Positions 44,138-56,157 of a stretch of DNA of 64,000 nt are shown in pieces. Origin of the DNA: Anisodus tanguticus. Its lineage: Eukaryota; Streptophyta; Magnoliopsida; Solanales; Solanaceae. Position 1 is the stretch's first letter. Each line of letters begins with the position of its first letter. A program made the translations under genes and the position numbers. The notes beneath the pieces were generated by a model. That model saw only the letters and a list, made by a program, of their open reading frames with translations, did no database searches and had not been told where the DNA came from. The stretch covers positions 40,234,001 through 40,298,000 of the forward strand of contig CM067557.1 in assembly GCA_034509755.1 (NCBI GenBank), given 5' to 3'.

Positions 44138-45632
44138 TGTTGGTACTCTCTATTGTACTTTATAAAGCAGTACGGGAAGTAATAACTATTATAAATGTTC
44201 GAAAGGATAAATAAATGGTCAATCTTCAAAACTGCCGCACGGGTGTTGTGTCTTGAATCTTGATCACCTTGCAAAGCCAACGTTGAGAACTGCCACAAGC
44301 TTGTTGTGTCTTGATATCCTGAAATCAAGAAATAACTAAATCTGGATGGTTACAACGTTGTGTGTTGAGTCGAGGATAGCCCTCTATCCTTAAGACAAGA
44401 TTGCCCCGTATATATGCTTTTACGTTAGCAGGCAATAGTCTCCCAAGATAAAACAACACTTTAATCTCAACACTACAAAGTCAATAGGTTGAGTCTGTCG
44501 AAGAAAACAAGTATGACTCGACTTGCTGAAGATATGGAATAGGAAGGAAGAGTTTCTCAATACTCTTCACTTTTGTCTCTGTGTATATAGTGTGTCTCTG
44601 TAGTGTATATCTTGTGTATACGTGAGGGTTTGGTCATTGTTTTTGACTGATTTTCAGCCACTGTTTCGAGCAGTTTTTGCTCACTGTTTTGTGCTCTTTT
44701 GTGAATGAAAAACGCTGTTGTATTGCTGTGTTATTCCCGTCTGTTTTCAGCTGTTTTTCATCTATTTTTCTGTCTGTTTTCTGCTTCTGTTTTGAGCCAA
44801 ATGAAGCTCAATTTATAGCATGAGGAGGGGTTGTCCAACAGCTGAAAAACAAGGTTGTAATGGCCCTTAAAGGAGGGCTGTAATGGCAGGTTTTAATGCC
44901 ATGAATGAGGTGCTCAATTGCCCAACTAATGGGTCATTAATAGAGGAGTTAATCAGCCAAGTAATGGCTGATTAATGCCTCAAAAAATAGTCCCAACGGT
45001 AGGCTTTCTGCCTTTCGTCACCTTCCCAGAAACTCTGGGGACCAAACTGTAAATATTGAAACTTCAGGGACCAAACTGTACATATGAAAGAATTCTGGTC
45101 CAAACTGTACATATGAAACTTCAGGGATCAAACTGTACATATGAAAGAGTTCTCTGGTCCAAAAAGATAATATCAGAAAGTCCCCACAGCCCACGACCCG
45201 TGACCCGTGACCCGTGACCCGAAACCCGAGCCCGAAATCGGACGGGATGGGCGGGCGGCGGCGGCGCGCGTGTGGGCTTAGCCATGAACCCATGCACATC
45301 TAGATCTTCCCTCCTTTAAACACATGGGATACCCCTTGGGGTCCCAAACCCTTTACCAATTTGAGACATATATAGAGAGCAATTCTTCCTATTCCCACCG
45401 AAGTGGTAGATTTGTCCCACACCACATTTCCATGCCTTAAACACCTTACTTCGTGGACCAATATCTCTTTCATTTCTCAACGAAATTAGACGATTCTTGG
45501 CCCTACGGTCATCTACTCACTTCGTAGATCATGCATGTGCGAAGAGACAAGGTCTCCAACACGCGGAACACTAGTGTTTAATTCATCAAAGATGGGTGGA
45601 CGCATCTCCCCGCCAAAGGCTAGTTTCCAACA
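44138..45632 (-). repeat. 3' LTR (1.5 kb) of copia 44138-51095
   Basis: Direct repeat of 49624-51095 with TG...CA ends. It includes tandem ACCCGTG/ACCCGAA units near 45193-45235 and repeated (A/C)CAAACTGTA(C/A)ATATGAAA units at about 45040-45150. Short open frames in it are not genes. Confidence 0.9.
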
Positions 45633-46269
45633 ATCCCCTCTATGAAAGAGAGATTGTGGCGCACACACAAGGTGCCTACATTTCAGCAATCTTTCAGCGA
45701 AAAGATATTGCATCAGGAGCGGTAGCTTTCGCTTTGAACCTTCCCTAGTTGAATACCATCGGACTTACTTACTGCGCGGTGAACGTGATGTCTTTAACCG
45801 TCAGTGTTTAGTGTAAGCCAAGACAATGATAACAACACAATAACTCATCTTATTCATTTTCCTTCTTACGTTTTTGTCCATTGTGGCCTTGGACACACTT
45901 GGATTCTTAAGTGCGTTCATTTGAGACGGCCATCCTCGCACTTAAATAGGTGATCTCCTACAAGGTATCCTGCTATACCCCACTTCACAAGTGTTAGGAA
46001 TCATTAAAAGTTTCCCCAACCTTAACCTCAACCATTTGAGGATCGTTAAAGGTTTGGAAGCTTAACCTTTACCCACCATGCAGGTAGCACTTTAATGTCT
46101 ATCGCGGGAACATCTTTGGATTCATGTTTCCGTATAGAAATCATCATCCGAAGTGCTTCTTGCTTCCACCGAAGCGCTCAACTGAACCTTTTGCCGCTTA
46201 GTTTTCCATTGAACCACATTCTTGGGATCTCCAATTAGTATGGTTGGGTTTCCACCGCAAAGGTTCGTA

Positions 46270-48000
46270 TTGTTTGGGTTTTCAGCCCATTCCCCTAGAC
46301 AGGCAGAACACTTGATCTTCGGGTAGTCCCTTAGTTAGTAAATAAGGTAGTGACGCCCGTGATGATCAACTGCCATACGGTCTTATGTCTCCGACAGATC
46401 CTGACAGATATGTCCAGACACCGTCATTCGTGTCCTTCCTGAAGCCGACCGGCTAGCCACAGTGTATAACTGTTGAAGGCACGGGTTTCTCCCAATAAGG
46501 GACGTCCTCTAAGGTGTCATGAAGTTACTCAACTTCTTTCATGCTTTGTATAAAGCGATAAACTCCGATCCCATCATGAATCGGTCGATGCAAGTTTGCT
46601 TAGAGGATTTTCCAAGACCCACCATACACATTTACTTGTGGCTTTGGTGTTCTTTAGATCTGATGTCCAGTTTGCATCACTGTGTTCTCCCGAACCGCTT
46701 TGGACATCCGAATACTATAATCCGTAGATAAGAGAATAATTTAGATATCGTCATATCCGACTTAACGCCTTCTATTTATCATGTATTAAGATCATCAGTG
46801 AACCTTAGTTCAACTGATCTGTTCGTAGGACGATACCAGGTCGGTTGTAGTGTGTACAATACATTGAACTACACATGACCTGTGCATATCGCTCCTTGTC
46901 TATGGGTGCACATGATTCCAATCCGTTCTATGATTCATATCCATTGGTGGCTTCAACGAGACTGTCAACTATCGACCAGTCCGTTAGATGTCTTAGAAAA
47001 CCAATTCCTAAGATGTCATCTGTGATACCCATATCTTTCATATCGAGACTTTGTTTCAACATGACTTTTATTTTCAGACTTGTTGATTCTCCAACTGTTG
47101 GCTTTCTAACTTCAGAGTCAATGTTTCTGTGGTCAGATTCATTGTTTCTGTTTTATCTGAAACTTTCAGGACCAAAATGTAAACATTTCAGGGACAAAAT
47201 TGAAAGTTCAGGAAGAAGCCCAACAGTTCAGAAAACCAACTCGATCCTCTTCTTCCAACTTTCCGGTTGGGAAGGCCGTTTCAACATCCATGCCACGCAA
47301 GACCGCAATGGCCCTAGATGTTAAGCTACTCACCAGAGGAGCACATTTTACAACCCAAAGGTTCTTTTCCCAGAGGAAGATCAACCATTACACAAGTATG
47401 GTTCTAGATGATGGAATATATTTCTCTCTTTAGCTTCTTTCCAAAGCAGCGCTTTTTGGAGATGACAATTATTTGTTAATTATCCATGGTTCATTCTAAA
47501 CCATACAAGCTAGAAGGACTGGAACAAGTCTTTGCTCCGTCTCGGTTCAACATCTAGAATCTCTGAGTTCTGCAGATCTAGAATATTATGTTCCGGATAG
47601 CCAGCAACTTTCGAGTCCTGTAGATACGGAACGTCTAGTTCTAGACAGTCAGGCCCTCGCGGGTTCTTGTTAACCTTGAGCAATTACTCCTTTTTCCTTT
47701 TTTCAAGGAAAGTTATCTTCTAAGAATTCAGCATTCTTTGACACCAAGAGGCGATCAACACTACTGTTATTTGCAGATTCAGTGGATATGCAATCTACAG
47801 TCTTAGGTACAACTTGACCTATTTCAGTATTCCAAATTTTACCAAGCCACCCTACATAATTTGGGCGTATGATTTTGAGCTTGGCTAACACCGTTGGACT
47901 GAGGTGAGAAATGAACAGTCGTTTAATGAACGATGCTTCACATTCTCCCCCTCTATCACTACGAATTTCACAATCCATAGACTTAGTTGATTTCCAACTT
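46270..48000 (-). pseudogene. Copia pol remnants (integrase, RT, RNase H)
   Basis: Integrase is represented by EIRSDRGGECEASFIKR (about 47916-47966), close to the IRSDRGGEF core of copia integrase. RT reads MDVETAFPTGKLEEED (about 47245-47292) and LDMKDMGITDDILGIGF (about 47000-47050). RNase H reads SKQTCIDRFMMGSEFIALYKA (about 46550-46612), and a tail near 46320-46350 resembles LTKGLPEDQ. Stops and frameshifts are dense. Identity rests on these motifs in the correct order and strand. Confidence 0.75.
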
Positions 48001-48719
48001 CTGCTTTGTAGCGCTTATCCGCTTCAACAACTTCATCTTTGCTTTTTCAACAAACAAAGGATTCCATACGTTGTACCATCATTAATGAAGATCACAACGT
48101 ACTTGTCTCCCCTCTATATTTTGTATAAACTTCAAATCACCCAAGTAGGTGTGACTAAGTTCTAGAGGAGCGGTGCTTCTTTCGCTATTCCCTTGACGGA
48201 ATTTGGAAAGGTGATTTTGCCTCTTCGTCCACCTCACATTTATTTTAAGGGTTTATGTCGACAGAAGGCAACAATCTCTCCATCGTTAGCTTTTGAATGA
48301 CTTGCTATTTAACGTGTCTTAATCTATGATGGCATAGATGCACGGATTACAAATATATCATTCATTTGGCTACAGACATACTGTACCATTCTTAGTTATT
48401 ACAGACCTGTTGGAGTAGTCTCAAACTAGCTTGACCAACAGCGTCCCTTAAACCAAGTTAGGAACATGTATCACCTCTTTTTAGAGTGATCTCATTCCTT
48501 GAAGTCCTATTGAGGACAACCTCTCCAGCCCCTTTGATTTTAGAGGTGGCGTTGCTTCACATGAACAACCTCTTGCCCGTGGTTAGGGCGCAACCGGATC
48601 ATATGTGATCTCGATACTCTAGCCCACTCTAGTTGCTTTGGCAGACTGAGCGTCCAATTTCTTTACTGCCTTTCTTTAGGCCTTCAGATCATTAAGACCT
48701 GGAAACTCTGGCCCACCTT

Positions 48720-49345
48720 ACTAGGTGTCCATTACATTTCCTATGAAATGAATTCTGGCACCACTCCAGTCGCCCGGAGGCTTTGTATGACTAAGTGTCC
48801 AATATCATCATATCAAAGGAAATTTGGCTCACTCCAGTCGCCCGGAGGCTTTTTATGACTGAGTGTCCAATATCATCCTATGAAGGATCTTCTGCCAAGT
48901 ATGACAGGTTCAACGTCTTTAACTTTTAGACTTCTTCCGTTATGATTGGTGCCCAGATAATTCTTGGCGCTTACTTAAGAGAGTTAAGAGTTTTCGCACA
49001 GTTAGTGGATCTTTCTCCATCGTATGTGTGACATACTTTACACACTTTTAATAATTACACTTAAAAGAACGGATCTTTTTAAGTTGTTTACAAAATCCAA
49101 TCTTTAAACGGAAAAGAAGAGGAGATTAAACTTCTGATTTTTAAAGCGTAAGGAATATAAATTATTTTCATATTCCTCCTTACTTTAATCCATTTTTAAT
49201 CAGACCTCATTTAATCTTTATTCTTGACAAGTAAGAAAAATACTTATCATTTAATCTTTATTCTTGACAAGTAAGAAAAATACTTATCCCAATTTCGAAT
49301 TCTGGCTCACTTCAGTCACTTCATCAAACTGAGTGTCCAGTTCCT
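48720..49345 (-). repeat. Tandem gag-region repeats
   Basis: Units of about 70 bases containing CTCC(A)GTCGCCCGGAGGCTTT and GAGTGTCCAATATCATC occur at 48765-48822 and 48834-48890, with more diverged relatives at about 48710 and 49305-49340. Separately, a perfect 40-base tandem duplication lies at 49208-49287. On the minus strand the diverged units encode LDTQ(S/F)-type peptides. Confidence 0.7.
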
Positions 49346-49579
49346 TCTTACCATTATTCGGATCTTTTGTCTGGGACAGATATAGACCTTTCTCGCAAGA
49401 TAGAATAACATCTTCAGTCTTCTCCTCTTGTCCCAGTTGACATCCTCAGGCTCTCGTGAGCGCTTCTTCCCACCAGTCTTGGTAGCGGTGACACCATGAA
49501 CACGTTCATCATCATCACTCTCTTCTACCAGAAAACCATTGCCATATCCAGATTTGGTTACACAACTTTTGACCGACAT
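49316..49579 (-). CDS. Unidentified open frame behind the 5' LTR
   Basis: Between the 5' LTR and the gag-region repeats, an 87-residue frame can start at MSVKSCVTKSGYGNGFLVEE. It is acidic near residues 19-26 (EESDDDER) and basic after that (KKRSREPEDVN, DKRRR). It does not resemble copia gag starts I know. A nuclear or nucleic-acid-binding role is possible but unproven. It may be a chance frame, the start of a decayed gag or a captured host fragment. Its codons continue upstream to 49609 without a stop. Confidence 0.3.
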   Translation of the reverse strand: MSVKSCVTKSGYGNGFLVEESDDDERVHGVTATKTGGKKRSREPEDVNWDKRRRLKMLFYLARKVYICPRQKIRIMVRRNWTLSLMK

Positions 49580-49623
49580 CTTTCGAACACTAATAGTATT
49601 ATAATACAAATCTTGTCTTAAGT

Positions 49624-51095
49624 TGTTGGTACTATCTATTGTACTTTATAAAGCAGTACGGGAAGTAATAACTATTACAAATGTTTGAAAGGATAAATAA
49701 ATGGTCAATCTTCAAAACTGCCGCACGGGTGTTGTGTCTTGAATCTTGATCACCTTGCAAAGCCAACGTTGAGAACTGCCACAAGCTTGTTGTGTCTTGA
49801 TATCCTGAAATCAAGAAATAACTAAATCTGGATGGTTACAACGTTGTGTGTTGAGTCGAGGATAGCCCTCTATCCTTAAGACAAGATTGCCCCGTATATA
49901 TGCTTTTACGTTAGCAGGCAATAGTCTCCCAAGATAAAACAACACTTTAATCTCAACACTACAAAGCCAATAGGTTGAGCCTGTCGAAGAAAACAAGTAT
50001 GACTCGACTTGCTGAAGATATGGAATAGGAAGGAAGAGTTTCTCAATACTCTTCACTTTTGTCTCTGTGTATATAGTGTGTCTCTGTAGTGTATATCTTG
50101 TGTATACGTGAGGGTTTGGTCATTGTTTTTGACTGATTTTCAGCCACTTTGTTTCGAGCGCTTTTGCTCACTGTTTTGTGCTCTTTTGTGAATGAAAAAC
50201 GCTGATTATTCTTCTGTTATTCCCGTCTGTTTTCAGCTGTTTTTCATCTATTTTTCTATATGTTTTCTGCTTCAGTTTTGAGCCAAATGAAGCTCAATTT
50301 ATAGCATGAGGAGGGGCTGTCCAACAGCTGAAAAACAAGGTTGTAATGGCCCTTAAATGAGGGTTGTAATGGCAGTTTTAATGCCATGAATGAGGTGCTC
50401 AATTGCCCAACTAATGGGCTGTTAATAGAAGAGTTAATCAGCCAAGTAATGGCTGATTAATGCCTCAAAAAACAATCCCAACGGTAGGCTTTCTGCCTTC
50501 CATCACCTTCCCAGAAACTCGGGGGACCAAACTGTACATATGAAAGAATTCTGATCCAAACTGTACATATGAAACTTCAGGGATCAAACTGTACATATGA
50601 AAGAGTTCTCTGATCCAAAAAGATAATATCAGAAAGTCCCCACAGCCCACGACCCGTGACCCGTGACCCGAAACCCGAAACCCAAAACCCGAGCCCAAGA
50701 CCGGATGGGAGGGGCGGGCGGCGGCGGCGCGCGTGTGGGCTTAGCCATGAACCCATGCACATCTAGGTCTTCCCTCCTTTAAACACATGGGATACCCCTT
50801 GGGGTCCCAAACCCTTTACCAATTTGAGACATATATAGAGAGCAATTCTTCCTATTCCCACTGATGTGGTAGATTTGTCCCACACTACATTTCCATGCCT
50901 TAAACACCTTACTTCGTGGACCAATATCTCTTTCATTTCTCAACGAAATTAGACGATTCTTGGCCCTACGGTCATCTACTCACTTCGTAGATCATGCATG
51001 TGCGAAGAGACAAGGTCTCCAACACGCGGAACACTAGTGTTTAATTCATCAAATATGGGTGGACGCATCTCCCCGCCAAAGGCTAGTTTCCAACA
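49624..51095 (-). repeat. 5' LTR (1.5 kb) of copia 44138-51095
   Basis: Direct repeat of 44138-45632. Followed on the plus strand by TGCCT. Confidence 0.9.
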
Positions 51096-51307
51096 TGCCT
51101 CACATACCAGTCGTTTAGACGAAATTGCTTGCAAAAAAAATAATGAAAAGCAAAAAAACAAATCACTACTTGCTTGAGATGTGAGCATTAATTAATTAGT
51201 TTTTGAGATGGAAAATTCTGAGAAAATCCATCTTATTTTCTTAATTGGAAAGTGCTTCTAATTAATTAAGTGATCGTAAACCTAATATATATGTAGAATG
51301 CTCTTAC

Positions 51308-51570
51308 TGTTGAGTTGTCCCATATCAGTGGGATAAGTGGTCATTGATCTCCTTATATGGTTGGGGAAATCTTCCTTCCGTTGAGCTAACTTTTGAGGTT
51401 GAGTTAGGCCAAAGATCTATTCTTTACATGGTATCAGAGTCATGTCTATTCCAATTCTTTGTTCATCGATGTTGGGCCCCCAAATTATATTATCCACGCT
51501 CCAGTTAACAAAGTCTGGGCGTGCGGGGAGTGTTAAGAGTCCCACATCGGATATGGAATGAGAACATAGA
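51308..51570 (+). mobile_element. TRIM retrotransposon, degenerate 3' LTR
   Basis: A short LTR (51308-51428, TGTTGAGTTGTCCCATATCA...TCTTTACA) is followed at once by PBS TGGTATCAGAGTC, a spacer of about 90 bases and polypurine GTGCGGGGAG. A second LTR start, TGTTAAGAGTCCCACATCGG, follows at 51531. The second LTR can only be followed for about 40 bases. There is no coding capacity, as expected for terminal-repeat retrotransposons in miniature. The same family is complete at 55817-56157. Confidence 0.75.
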
Positions 51571-51918
51571 CTCTTTAATACAAAAACTAGTGTGAACGCT
51601 CGTCCTAATGAATTTAGTGTTATGTTTTTTACTCCCATGGCCTCCATTCATTTTCAATTACTAGTTCAATATCAACTATGCATTTTTCTTTAAGAAATTA
51701 TTTGTTAAATAGTTATTTTACTAAGTTGATCATATTTACTATGCTTTAGAAATCTAAATTTGACTATTAATAATCTAACATTTTCTTAATCATAAGGATA
51801 AAATTAAAAAATATTTCTTTCTTGATTTGCTAAAATGGACAAGTGAAAGAGAAAATTTATTCTTAGTATACTTGACTAGTTAAATGAAACTCGGGGAGTA
51901 ATAAGGAAGCGAATATTA
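51571..51918. other. Intergenic DNA
   Basis: AT-rich with no recognised gene. It may include an eroded rest of the TRIM 3' LTR. Confidence 0.35.
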
Positions 51919-52121
51919 CTCCTTCAGTTTCAATTTAGGAAAGAAATAAGTTTTTTAAGATTGTGGTCTAAAACAAACTTTAAATATTTATGTTGTCATC
52001 AATATTTTATTAAGGATAAAATATAAATTTTAAAATTAAATTATTTTTAAATATAAAAAATAATATTCTTTTTAGGATAAATTAAAAAGAAAATGTGCTA
52101 CAGAAATTAAAAAATAGGGAG
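51919..52121. mobile_element. Stowaway-like MITE (degenerate)
   Basis: The left end CTCCTTCAGTTTCAATTTAG and the inverse of the right end CTCCCTATTTTTTAATTTCT pair roughly, with TA on both sides (51917-51918 and 52122-52123). The interior is AT-rich. Confidence 0.45.
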
Positions 52122-52123
52122 TA

Positions 52124-54323
52124 ATAATAATTTTGGACGAAACAAAATTTCATGAACGTGTTACCTATTAGCTATTGAATCCAAACTATAATGTCAATTG
52201 CTAGTCCAAAAGTCTGAATTTCTTCTTTTAATGCTTAGGTCAAGATGGTTAGAGTAATTATGGGGCAATTCCATAATTACCTCCATTCATTACTAATGAT
52301 TGATAATGTAATATTTTGTAATTAAGTAGCATCTTATAATTTAGGTAAGATAGATTAGTCTTTCATAAGACAGATGATATTATACTTGTATATATTGTAC
52401 TATGGAGAAGAACATTAATCAATGAATCATTTCCTACAAATATACTCAACTAATTCGAGAGCCTTTTTCTCAAAAAGTCACAAAAATTACTGTTGAAATT
52501 CGTCACGACTATTTAATACTAGCTACAATTCCTTTGATACGATGTTTTTTAGTCTTACTTTCGTGATCGCACTGAATGTTTGACCGCAGGTCAACCAGCC
52601 CTGAAAAGTCATTACATGCTGCCATGCTTCATAGAGCACAAGAGTTGCCCAAACGGGCTAAAGAATTGTAAAAAAAAAAAAATCAGACATAATTCTCAAC
52701 CCAAAAAGCTAGCTATTGAGGAAAGACATCTCAATGAGATTGATGGCCTAAAGTCAAACCACAATAAGAGGCCTTAAATTTATTAATAAAAGTTTTTTTC
52801 TTATTTGTATTTCGTTAACGATGATGTTCGGATGATATTGTACCTTGTTTCATTGTTCACTCGGTTATTTCTAGCTTCCACGGTTCCATTAGCGGGGATA
52901 TCTCGTAACACTACTCAACATGACTTACCTAATATTTTTATAAGAGACACTCACGGTTATATTCTCTTTATAAATTCTCATGTTCTAATAATCTCACTTT
53001 TTTTACCACCACGTATATCTCAACACAATTTCATACATATGTAATAGTTTAATTCCACGTAACTTGAAAGGGAAAATGACTTTGATCTGCTATTTATACA
53101 GAAATAATCAATTCTAAATAATAGGAGTACCAAAAAGACTTATTTTTAATTATTAATATCGTCATCAAATTATTCATTTTCATATATACATGTTTGTTAT
53201 GAAATTTGGGTTATCTATTTGAATAACCTATATCACATTTCAAGAAATTTTAATACCTTTTTACTAATAAGACTTTTATAATATATAAATAATATAATAT
53301 AACATAGCAAAATTTGGGGCCTTCCATTATGTAGGGGGCTAAGGCAATTGCCTTAGTGGTCTCACCCTAGAGCGGGCATTGCTTTTGAGGGAAGAATTAT
53401 TCAGATCATATTAGGAGATCACTTTGATTGGGCGACGTGGGACTCTTCACAAGAATTTAGATACCCCAAGGCACATAGTGTCATTATTTGTTGCCACCCC
53501 CACCCCCACGTGGCAACAAATAGTTAAAAGCTTTCACAAAATAGCATTTGTTCTTGATGAGGCAAAAACATATATCAGTTGCTTAAATAATATAAAGGTG
53601 CATGAGTAATTCTCAATAAACTAAAGATAACTTTCCTACGTGCTAACATATACAATGTCTCTAGATTCTTATGTGTTTATTTGTTTGTAATAAACATATA
53701 TAGTAAGATAAGGAAACTTGGTCTATTATATAACACCCATGCAGCATCTCTGATGTAGTGACATGATAATGATTAGCAAAAGTGTTATATTTATAGGAGT
53801 TGTTTGTCATTAGATTTAGTTGGTGTTATTTTTTTTGTGCATTATTGGGAAATTGTATGATTAGTTACTTATAATATTTGAACATTATACATTTTATGTT
53901 CATTAATGACAAATGTTATTCAATGATTGTGTAGAAAATGTATTGTATATGTTAATTGAAATTGTGATAGTCCAACTTTGCTAAATTCTGTGGGCAACCA
54001 ACATTATGTCATGTAATAAAGTAATCATAGAAATTGAAAGCAGAATCTAATAATATTTGCAATTTGGTTTGTTAAATGATGGAGTATACACAATTTATTG
54101 GCCTCTTGTCCTTAGTTTATAGTCAGTTTATGTCTTGTTTCAATGAACTACCAGCACATGTGTGGTTTTCCTTTTTGTTTCCGAAAAATAGTCCAAATGC
54201 ACTTGCACCTAAAGCTTTTCTTTTTTCTTCTTTAATTTAGTGGTTTTACTTTGTTATGTCAACTTCATGATGCAATATGTCCAATTAATATTCAAGAAAA
54301 GCATTCTAAACTATCTATGTAAC
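52124..54323. other. Intergenic DNA
   Basis: No gene recognised. A patch at about 53310-53390 (GGGGGCTAAGGCAATTGCCT) has the look of a dispersed Solanaceae repeat, with a partner-like GGCCCCCAAAATTTAAG patch near 34595. Short open frames (for example 52580-52777 and 53424-53609) show no domain features. Confidence 0.4.
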
Positions 54324-54783
54324 TAGGGTTGGCAAAATTAAATTAGCCAACATTTAAAATATGACCCGTTCAACTCGTCCAAGTTTAGAGAAGTCATTGT
54401 CTTGCTCAACCCATTGACCCGTATAGTTCAGCCTATCTAAAAATTAGACAGATATGTAGTCTAAATTGACTAACGAGAAATCTTATCGAACTATTTTTTA
54501 AAACATTTTTTGTTTGATATGTTTTATATATATATATAGTCATAATAAAGATTTTTTTTATTAATTACTTGAAACATTATAAAAGAAAAACTAACTAAAA
54601 ATTTAATAAGAATTGAACAGGTTGGTTTATGACCCGCTTTTAGCCCATTTTTGTCCAGTTAATTTCAGCCCAAGTAACTTTTGATCGTTTTGGGTGGATC
54701 ATTGATGATTGACGAGCTCATTTATTAACTCAACTCATTATAACTCATCCAAATTCAGCCGAACCCGCTCATTGACAAGCCTA
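54324..54783. mobile_element. Degenerate non-autonomous hAT-like element
   Basis: The left end TAGGGTTGGCAAAATTAAAT and the inverse of the right end TAGGCTTGTCAATGAGCGGG resemble hAT termini. Subterminal ACCCGTT and CAACTC(G/A)T motifs occur on both sides. The 8-base flanks TATGTAAC and GCTATAAC agree at only five positions, so the element is old or the ends are slightly misplaced. Confidence 0.5.
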
Positions 54784-54918
54784 GCTATAACATCTAAATA
54801 CTGAATTGCTACTATTTTTTTGTGGGTAGCTAAAGGACTATATTATTCATTAGTAATCAACTGCCAATGAAGGCACTACAAGATTCCTATAGTGTCCCAG
54901 AGGCACTTTTAGTACTAA

Positions 54919-55195
54919 GGGTCGTTTGGTTTGAAAATAAATTACGCTAGGATAAGTTATGCAGGAATTAATTATGTTTGAATTAGTTATATTGGGATTA
55001 GTTATCCTGAATTTATTTTTTATTGATTGTTTGGTGTGTTATATCAAAAGTAACATACATTGGATAAAATCTAAAACGAAGAAGTTTCTTTACAATCATG
55101 GGATAACTTATTCCACCCTATGGCAGGCGTAAGTTATCTCAATACTCTTTTTATTTCTGAAATAACTTATCCAAAAATTAGTAACCAAACAAGAG
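54919..55195. mobile_element. Harbinger/Tourist-like MITE
   Basis: TAA followed by GGGTCGTTTGGTTTGAAAAT opens the block, and it closes with AGTAACCAAACAAGAGATAA, an imperfect inverse. Inside are repeated GGGATTAGTTATCCT-type motifs in both orientations. This sequence type is common near plant genes. The right-hand TAA duplication is not clean. Confidence 0.45.
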
Positions 55196-55199
55196 ATAA

Positions 55200-55816
55200 G
55201 GAATTGCTAAATTATTATCCAAAGAGTAGATAGATTATAGTACATAACAAAACATATTTATTACCAATTATAGCCAAATCACTACATAAACTAGCCGAAA
55301 TATTTTTAGGACATTTGCTCCTTCTTTATCCGTCAAAACACTACATAATTAAACTAGCTGAACTACTGTTTTATTATATGCATAGATGGCTTCATTTTGA
55401 CTTCTTATTATTAGTAATATATTCAAGTCAATAACTTTAAATAGTTAAGTTCCTGCATGAAATATTCTCATCATAACAACCGAGAATGCATGACTTAATT
55501 AGAGTCCGTTTAATTTGGGATAACCGATTAAAAGTAGCTTATAAATATTAAATGATGAAGTTGACTTTATAAATGAACAGCTTCATTTTCGACTTACGTG
55601 TCGGAGAATTCGAGTTATGGTAGAATAGGTGAGAAATCACCGTTAACTTCCTGGTAAGAGAGAAAATAGTTGCTCTAATATACTGGAGTACCAAATTTAT
55701 GACAAGATTAATGGTAAATTAATTTAATGAAACTCAGAACTTGATCTCCTTCTCGTCCGAGCTGAATATTATACACATATAAAGAGGCAAATAAATATTC
55801 AATTTTTTGGTAAATA
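55200..55816. other. Intergenic DNA
   Basis: AT-rich, nothing recognised. Confidence 0.4.
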
Positions 55817-55935
55817 TGTAAATAATGGATATTGGGTCTAACTCAATCCAAAAGCTAGCTTGTAGGACGAGGATTGATCAAATTCATATAAGTAGTCCAT
55901 GTTTCCATTCCATTTTCAATGTGGGACTCTTAACA
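55817..55935 (-). repeat. 3' LTR of TRIM
   Basis: Direct repeat of 56039-56157; both contain AAAAGCTAGCTTGTAGG. Confidence 0.88.
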
Positions 55936-56038
55936 CTCCCCCGCGCACCCAGGCCTCGTTAACTGGAGCGTGAACAATATAATTTGGGGGGCCAACATCG
56001 GTGAACAAAGAATTGGAATAAGTCTAGCTCTGATACCA

Positions 56039-56157
56039 TGTAAATAATGGATCTCGGACCTAACTCAACCCAAAAGCTAGCTTGTAGGGTGATGATTGTC
56101 CAAATCCATATAAGTAGTCCATATTTTTATTCCATTTCCGACGTGGGACTCTTAACA
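56039..56157 (-). repeat. 5' LTR of TRIM
   Basis: Direct repeat of 55817-55935, next to the PBS at about 56026-56038. Confidence 0.88.

Larger units (their letters stand above)
44138..51095 (-). mobile_element. Ty1-copia element with 1.5-kb LTRs and decayed pol
   Basis: LTRs at 44138-45632 and 49624-51095 are close to identical apart from small indels. A perfect duplication TGCCT (44133-44137 and 51096-51100) flanks them. The orientation is minus: polypurine AGAGGGGAT directly precedes the 44138-45632 LTR on that strand, and pol traces read that way in order integrase (about 47.7-48.0 kb), RT (46.95-47.3 kb), RNase H (46.3-46.6 kb). No frame of useful length survives in pol. The PBS position (ACTTAAGACAAG) does not look like the common tRNA-Met site. 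Confidence 0.9.
55817..56157 (-). mobile_element. Complete TRIM retrotransposon
   Basis: Two 119-base LTRs (55817-55935 and 56039-56157) enclose about 100 bases. On the minus strand the LTR begins TGTTAAGAGTCCCAC and ends TTATTTACA. PBS TGGTATCAGAGCT follows the upstream LTR, and polypurine GTGCGCGGGGGAG precedes the downstream one. There is no open frame, so mobilisation would need proteins in trans. Flanking AAATA and AACGA do not form a clear duplication. Confidence 0.88.

Noticed and set aside
44110..50762. Pairs of similar predicted peptides near 44.2/49.7, 45.1/50.6 and 45.6/51.1 kb
   Set aside because: They are the two 1.5-kb LTRs seen twice; long-repeat open frames and not a gene family.
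53424..53609. Small host gene
   Set aside because: 61-codon frame without domain, conserved motif or promoter signals.
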